6,695 nucleotides of DNA, taken from the NCBI GenBank assembly GCA_022704725.1, contig JAKJFV010000053.1:1845-8539 (forward strand), written 5' to 3'. Within the stretch, counting starts at the first letter, position 1. Each line of letters starts with the position of its first letter. Source of the DNA: Spirochaetota bacterium (GTDB lineage Bacteria > Spirochaetota > Spirochaetia > Treponematales > Treponemataceae). Shown here one piece after another: positions 4,075 through 6,695 of this stretch. Both the position numbers and the translations under genes were made by a program. The notes under the pieces are model-generated. The model had not been told where the DNA came from. It made no database searches and saw only the letters and a list, made by a program, of their open reading frames with translations.

Positions 4075-6695
4075 CTATTCAGGCTGTACATCCAATTCTA
4101 CATTGTAATCGATGTTACTATCAATTGCAGCATCACTTTCGGCATCAGATTCAGGGTTTAAAGAATCAGCAGGTTCCGCAGACGCCGGCTGGTGTAGATG
4201 TTTATTTCTTTTTGGCGGATGAGGAGGAATAAAGACATCTTTTTCCTCTTCAACATCTTCTTCTTCAAAAGGCTCAATATCCGGCAGCGTAGCACCGGCA
4301 CCGCCTTCATTTTCAAGACGTATGGTAATAACCTTACTTACACCGGATTCTTCCATAGTGACACCAAGCATGGTGCCTGCTCCTGTTACTGTTTTCTTGT
4401 TATGTGTTATGACGATATATTGGCTCACATTAGCAAACTCGCGCAGTGTGTGAACAAAGCGGATAACATTCTGCTCATCGAGTGCTGCATCAATCTCGTC
4501 AAGAAGACAAAACGGCGAGGGGCGAACCATGTAGGTTGCAAACAATAATGAAATTGCAGTCATGGTTTTTTCACCGCCAGAGAGCAGCGCAATGTTTTCA
4601 AGTTTTTTTCCCGGAGGCTGAGCATAAATCTCGACACCGGACTCAAGAACATTTTGAGGATCTACAAGACGCAGCTCTGCCCTTCCTCCGCCGAAAAGAC
4701 GGCGGAACATATTGTGAAAGTTTTTCTTAATTTTATTATATGTTGATAAAAACAGCTCTGTAGATTCTGCCCTAATCTCTTCGGTGATGCGCCGTAAATC
4801 ATCGCGGGCTTTCACAAGATCTGCAATCTGAGCAGAAAGAAAGTCATACCGTTCTTTAGTTTCTGCAAATTCCTCCGGCGCCATTAAGTTCACGCTTCCC
4901 AGATCTTTAAGTTTTTGACGGGAAGCAGAAAGCTTTTCGCGGAGTTCAATTGCAGGAGCCGTTATGGTAAACATTCTCTCCTCGAATTCCATAAGATCCC
5001 GTGAATGAGTTTCTCTAAAATTATCTTTAATGTTGCGAATCTCGGTTTCATAGGTAGCCATATCGAGGTGAAGTTTTTCAAGCTGACTTTGATACTTCCC
5101 TAATTCTGCGGTTTTCTTTTGAATTAAGTCCTGTTTTCCAGAAACATCCTTATTTCTTGTTGATATATCATGTTCAAGTTCTTCAAGTTTTTTAGTTAAT
5201 GAACGGCCCTTATGCTCAAGCGAAGCAATTTCTCCTTCCATATCGATAATCTGATCTCTCAATTCATCGAATCTTTTTTGCTCGCTGTACAATTCATTTT
5301 CGAGCTCACGTAAGGAGGATTCCTGAGAACTTAATTCACGGCGCAAAATTCTAATCTGATCTTCTGCAGATTGAATTTGAGCCTTCATTTGAGCCTGAGA
5401 AATTCGAAGTTTCTCAAGAGTTGTTCTATATTCGTCTATTTTTACCGCAAGATCAGTATTTTCTGCCTTTAATGATCCAATATTTGTTCTAACCTTTGCT
5501 GCTTCTTCCCGATTTTTTTGAATTTTTTCATCTATGCTTCTTTTTTTGGTAATAATTCCTTCGGGCGATAAAAATTCATCGAGAAAAAGAGGGGCGCTTT
5601 TTTTATACTCATCAAAAGAAGCTTCAAGTTCAAGAAGCAGTTTTTCCGCTTCTGTAAAAGCAGATACAACCTGCTGGGAATGAGTTTTTACATCGGCTTG
5701 CGAATGGGTATCTATTGCATTGAAATCTGAAAATAACCCTTTTCTTCCGTTTAGAAGGACTTTTAACTGAGATATAAGCTGAAGAACTTTTTCCTGAGAA
5801 TGTGTATGAGCTTTTGATGAATATCCGGCTTCTTTGAGCCGTGTATCGAGTTCTGTTACAATATCTTCTGTTATTGCCTCAAGTTCTTTTTGAAGCTCTG
5901 AACGCAATTCATCAAGCTGTACAATATTTTTTTCGTATTCTGCACTTCTGCGGTCATTTTCTGTTATTTGATTACTTGCCAAGGCAATGTTTTGTTCAAA
6001 AGAAGTAATATTTTGAGCAATGTCTGATAACCTTTTATGAATATCGCGGAGACCTGCTTCCTGTTCATCCACTTCTTCCCTCAAATTTTCCACTTGCTCG
6101 GTTAAGCTTCTTTTTCTGCTTTCTAATAAACCGACTTTAGACCGTGCTTCGTTTTGCCGTTCTGTAAGAAGTTTAACCTGCTCCTGCTTGCCCCTTTGTT
6201 CAGCTGCAAGACCGAAAATTTCCTGATTCATAGCAATAAGAGAGGACTGCATGGAATTAACTTCGTCCATGTGTTCTGCAACTGATGCATTAATAGCGTC
6301 TATATCTGAACGTGCTTCGTCTCTTTTTGAAGTAATAGTTAAAAGATCTTCTTCTTTTCGGTTTTTATCCTGGGTAAAGCCTTTCAAACGTAAAAGTTGA
6401 ATATCGAGCTCAAAATTAAAGATTTCTTCTTTAAGAGAGCGGAAGGTAATAGTTTTATCGGCCTGAATTTTTAATGAATCATAAGACCTTTTTACTTCGC
6501 CGAGAATACCCTCGACCTGTCTCATGTTTTCCTCTGTGCGTTCCAGCTTCCGCTCCGCCTCTGCTCTTTTTACCTTAAAACGGGTTATACCGGCCGCTTC
6601 CTCAAACAGGTACCGTCTTTCTTCGGGTTTACTCGAAAGAATCTGGTCAATTTTGCCCTGTTCCATAACAGAATAGGCAGCCTTACCGACTCCGG
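4075..6695 (-). CDS. smc: Chromosome partition protein SMC (5' partial), with an atypical hinge region
   Basis: SMC dimers are ATP-driven DNA-loop organisers that compact and segregate the chromosome, usually with ScpA and ScpB (not in this window). The frame is open to the right edge. Nine codons (GVGKAAYSV) precede the Met at 6664-6666, which is internal: by comparison with Bacillus SMC roughly 145 N-terminal residues, including the Walker A motif, lie outside. Numbering from that Met, QGKIDQILSSKPEERR (3-18) and FEEAAGITRFK (21-31) are the family's post-Walker-A block. Coiled coil runs about 30-262 and 370-555. The joint shows LGSVNLMAPEEF (589-600). The ABC signature is LSGGEK (695-700), Walker B is PFCLLDE (718-724) with catalytic Glu724, the D-loop is IDAALD, and the switch histidine is His755. 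The ATPase half seen here is intact. The region where the hinge should lie (about 262-370) lacks the usual glycine-rich hinge motifs. A 65-residue acidic, proline-containing tail follows the head. The predicted total, near 1010 residues, is shorter than the roughly 1190 of Bacillus SMC. Confidence 0.97.
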   Translation of the reverse strand, partial: GVGKAAYSVMEQGKIDQILSSKPEERRYLFEEAAGITRFKVKRAEAERKLERTEENMRQVEGILGEVKRSYDSLKIQADKTITFRSLKEEIFNFELDIQLLRLKGFTQDKNRKEEDLLTITSKRDEARSDIDAINASVAEHMDEVNSMQSSLIAMNQEIFGLAAEQRGKQEQVKLLTERQNEARSKVGLLESRKRSLTEQVENLREEVDEQEAGLRDIHKRLSDIAQNITSFEQNIALASNQITENDRRSAEYEKNIVQLDELRSELQKELEAITEDIVTELDTRLKEAGYSSKAHTHSQEKVLQLISQLKVLLNGRKGLFSDFNAIDTHSQADVKTHSQQVVSAFTEAEKLLLELEASFDEYKKSAPLFLDEFLSPEGIITKKRSIDEKIQKNREEAAKVRTNIGSLKAENTDLAVKIDEYRTTLEKLRISQAQMKAQIQSAEDQIRILRRELSSQESSLRELENELYSEQKRFDELRDQIIDMEGEIASLEHKGRSLTKKLEELEHDISTRNKDVSGKQDLIQKKTAELGKYQSQLEKLHLDMATYETEIRNIKDNFRETHSRDLMEFEERMFTITAPAIELREKLSASRQKLKDLGSVNLMAPEEFAETKERYDFLSAQIADLVKARDDLRRITEEIRAESTELFLSTYNKIKKNFHNMFRRLFGGGRAELRLVDPQNVLESGVEIYAQPPGKKLENIALLSGGEKTMTAISLLFATYMVRPSPFCLLDEIDAALDEQNVIRFVHTLREFANVSQYIVITHNKKTVTGAGTMLGVTMEESGVSKVITIRLENEGGAGATLPDIEPFEEEDVEEEKDVFIPPHPPKRNKHLHQPASAEPADSLNPESDAESDAAIDSNIDYNVELDVQPE
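5557..5883 (-). other. Non-canonical hinge-position segment of SMC with three THSQ motifs
   Basis: This segment (residues about 262-370 from the internal Met) lies between the two coiled-coil arms, where SMC normally has a globular dimerisation hinge of roughly 150 residues or more. I see no typical hinge blocks, such as an AxxxALGxxLQ-like stretch or paired conserved glycines. It carries instead THSQ three times, at 5794-5805, 5698-5709 and 5674-5685, with heptad-poor stretches (LNGRKGLFSDFNAID; SAPLFLDEFLSPEGI) between. Boundaries are estimated by eye from loss of coiled-coil character. Confidence 0.6.

Noticed and set aside
4198..4730. Two plus-strand open frames opposite the 3' part of smc
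   Set aside because: They lie opposite the conserved SMC ATPase head and tail and have no recognisable protein features.
4075..6666. ATG at 6664-6666 as the smc start
   Set aside because: The nine codons before it (GVGKAAYSV) match the conserved SMC sequence preceding QGKI, and the Walker A region must lie further upstream.

Overview
The window looks like ordinary chromosome from a host-associated spirochaete, most probably Treponema or a close relative. This is inferred from the moderately AT-rich sequence, a short SMC protein without a recognisable canonical hinge, and a large lipoprotein with a loose spirochaete-type lipobox, a long acidic/Gln/Ser/Pro-rich linker and a C-terminal TPR. No 16S or species marker is present, so the genus is an inference. 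No RNA gene, transposon, CRISPR array, prophage or origin was seen.

Plus strand, 3-1221: the 3' part of an uncharacterised membrane-anchored protein, whose start lies left of the window, overlaps by 20 bases a complete deoxycytidylate (dCMP) deaminase gene. The two are probably co-transcribed.

Minus strand, 1223-6695, read right to left: smc (5' end cut off by the window) is followed after 12 bases by a 139-residue single-pass membrane protein. A 4-base stop/start overlap (GTGA) leads into a 551-residue TPR lipoprotein, and after 33 bases comes a ComF-type phosphoribosyltransferase. The spacing, strong ribosome binding sites for the second and third genes, and absence of visible terminators indicate one operon whose promoter lies beyond the right edge. 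The two gene sets converge with one base between their stop codons (1219-1221 and 1223-1225).

Functionally, the set joins chromosome organisation (SMC), nucleotide metabolism (dCMP deaminase), DNA-uptake or repair-associated ComF, and three envelope proteins of unknown role. The most interesting points are the SMC, whose two coiled-coil arms are joined by a roughly 110-residue segment lacking the usual hinge motifs but carrying three THSQ motifs, and its tight coupling to an unknown membrane protein and an unknown lipoprotein. This could mean a physical or regulatory link between nucleoid and envelope, but the sequence alone does not prove it.
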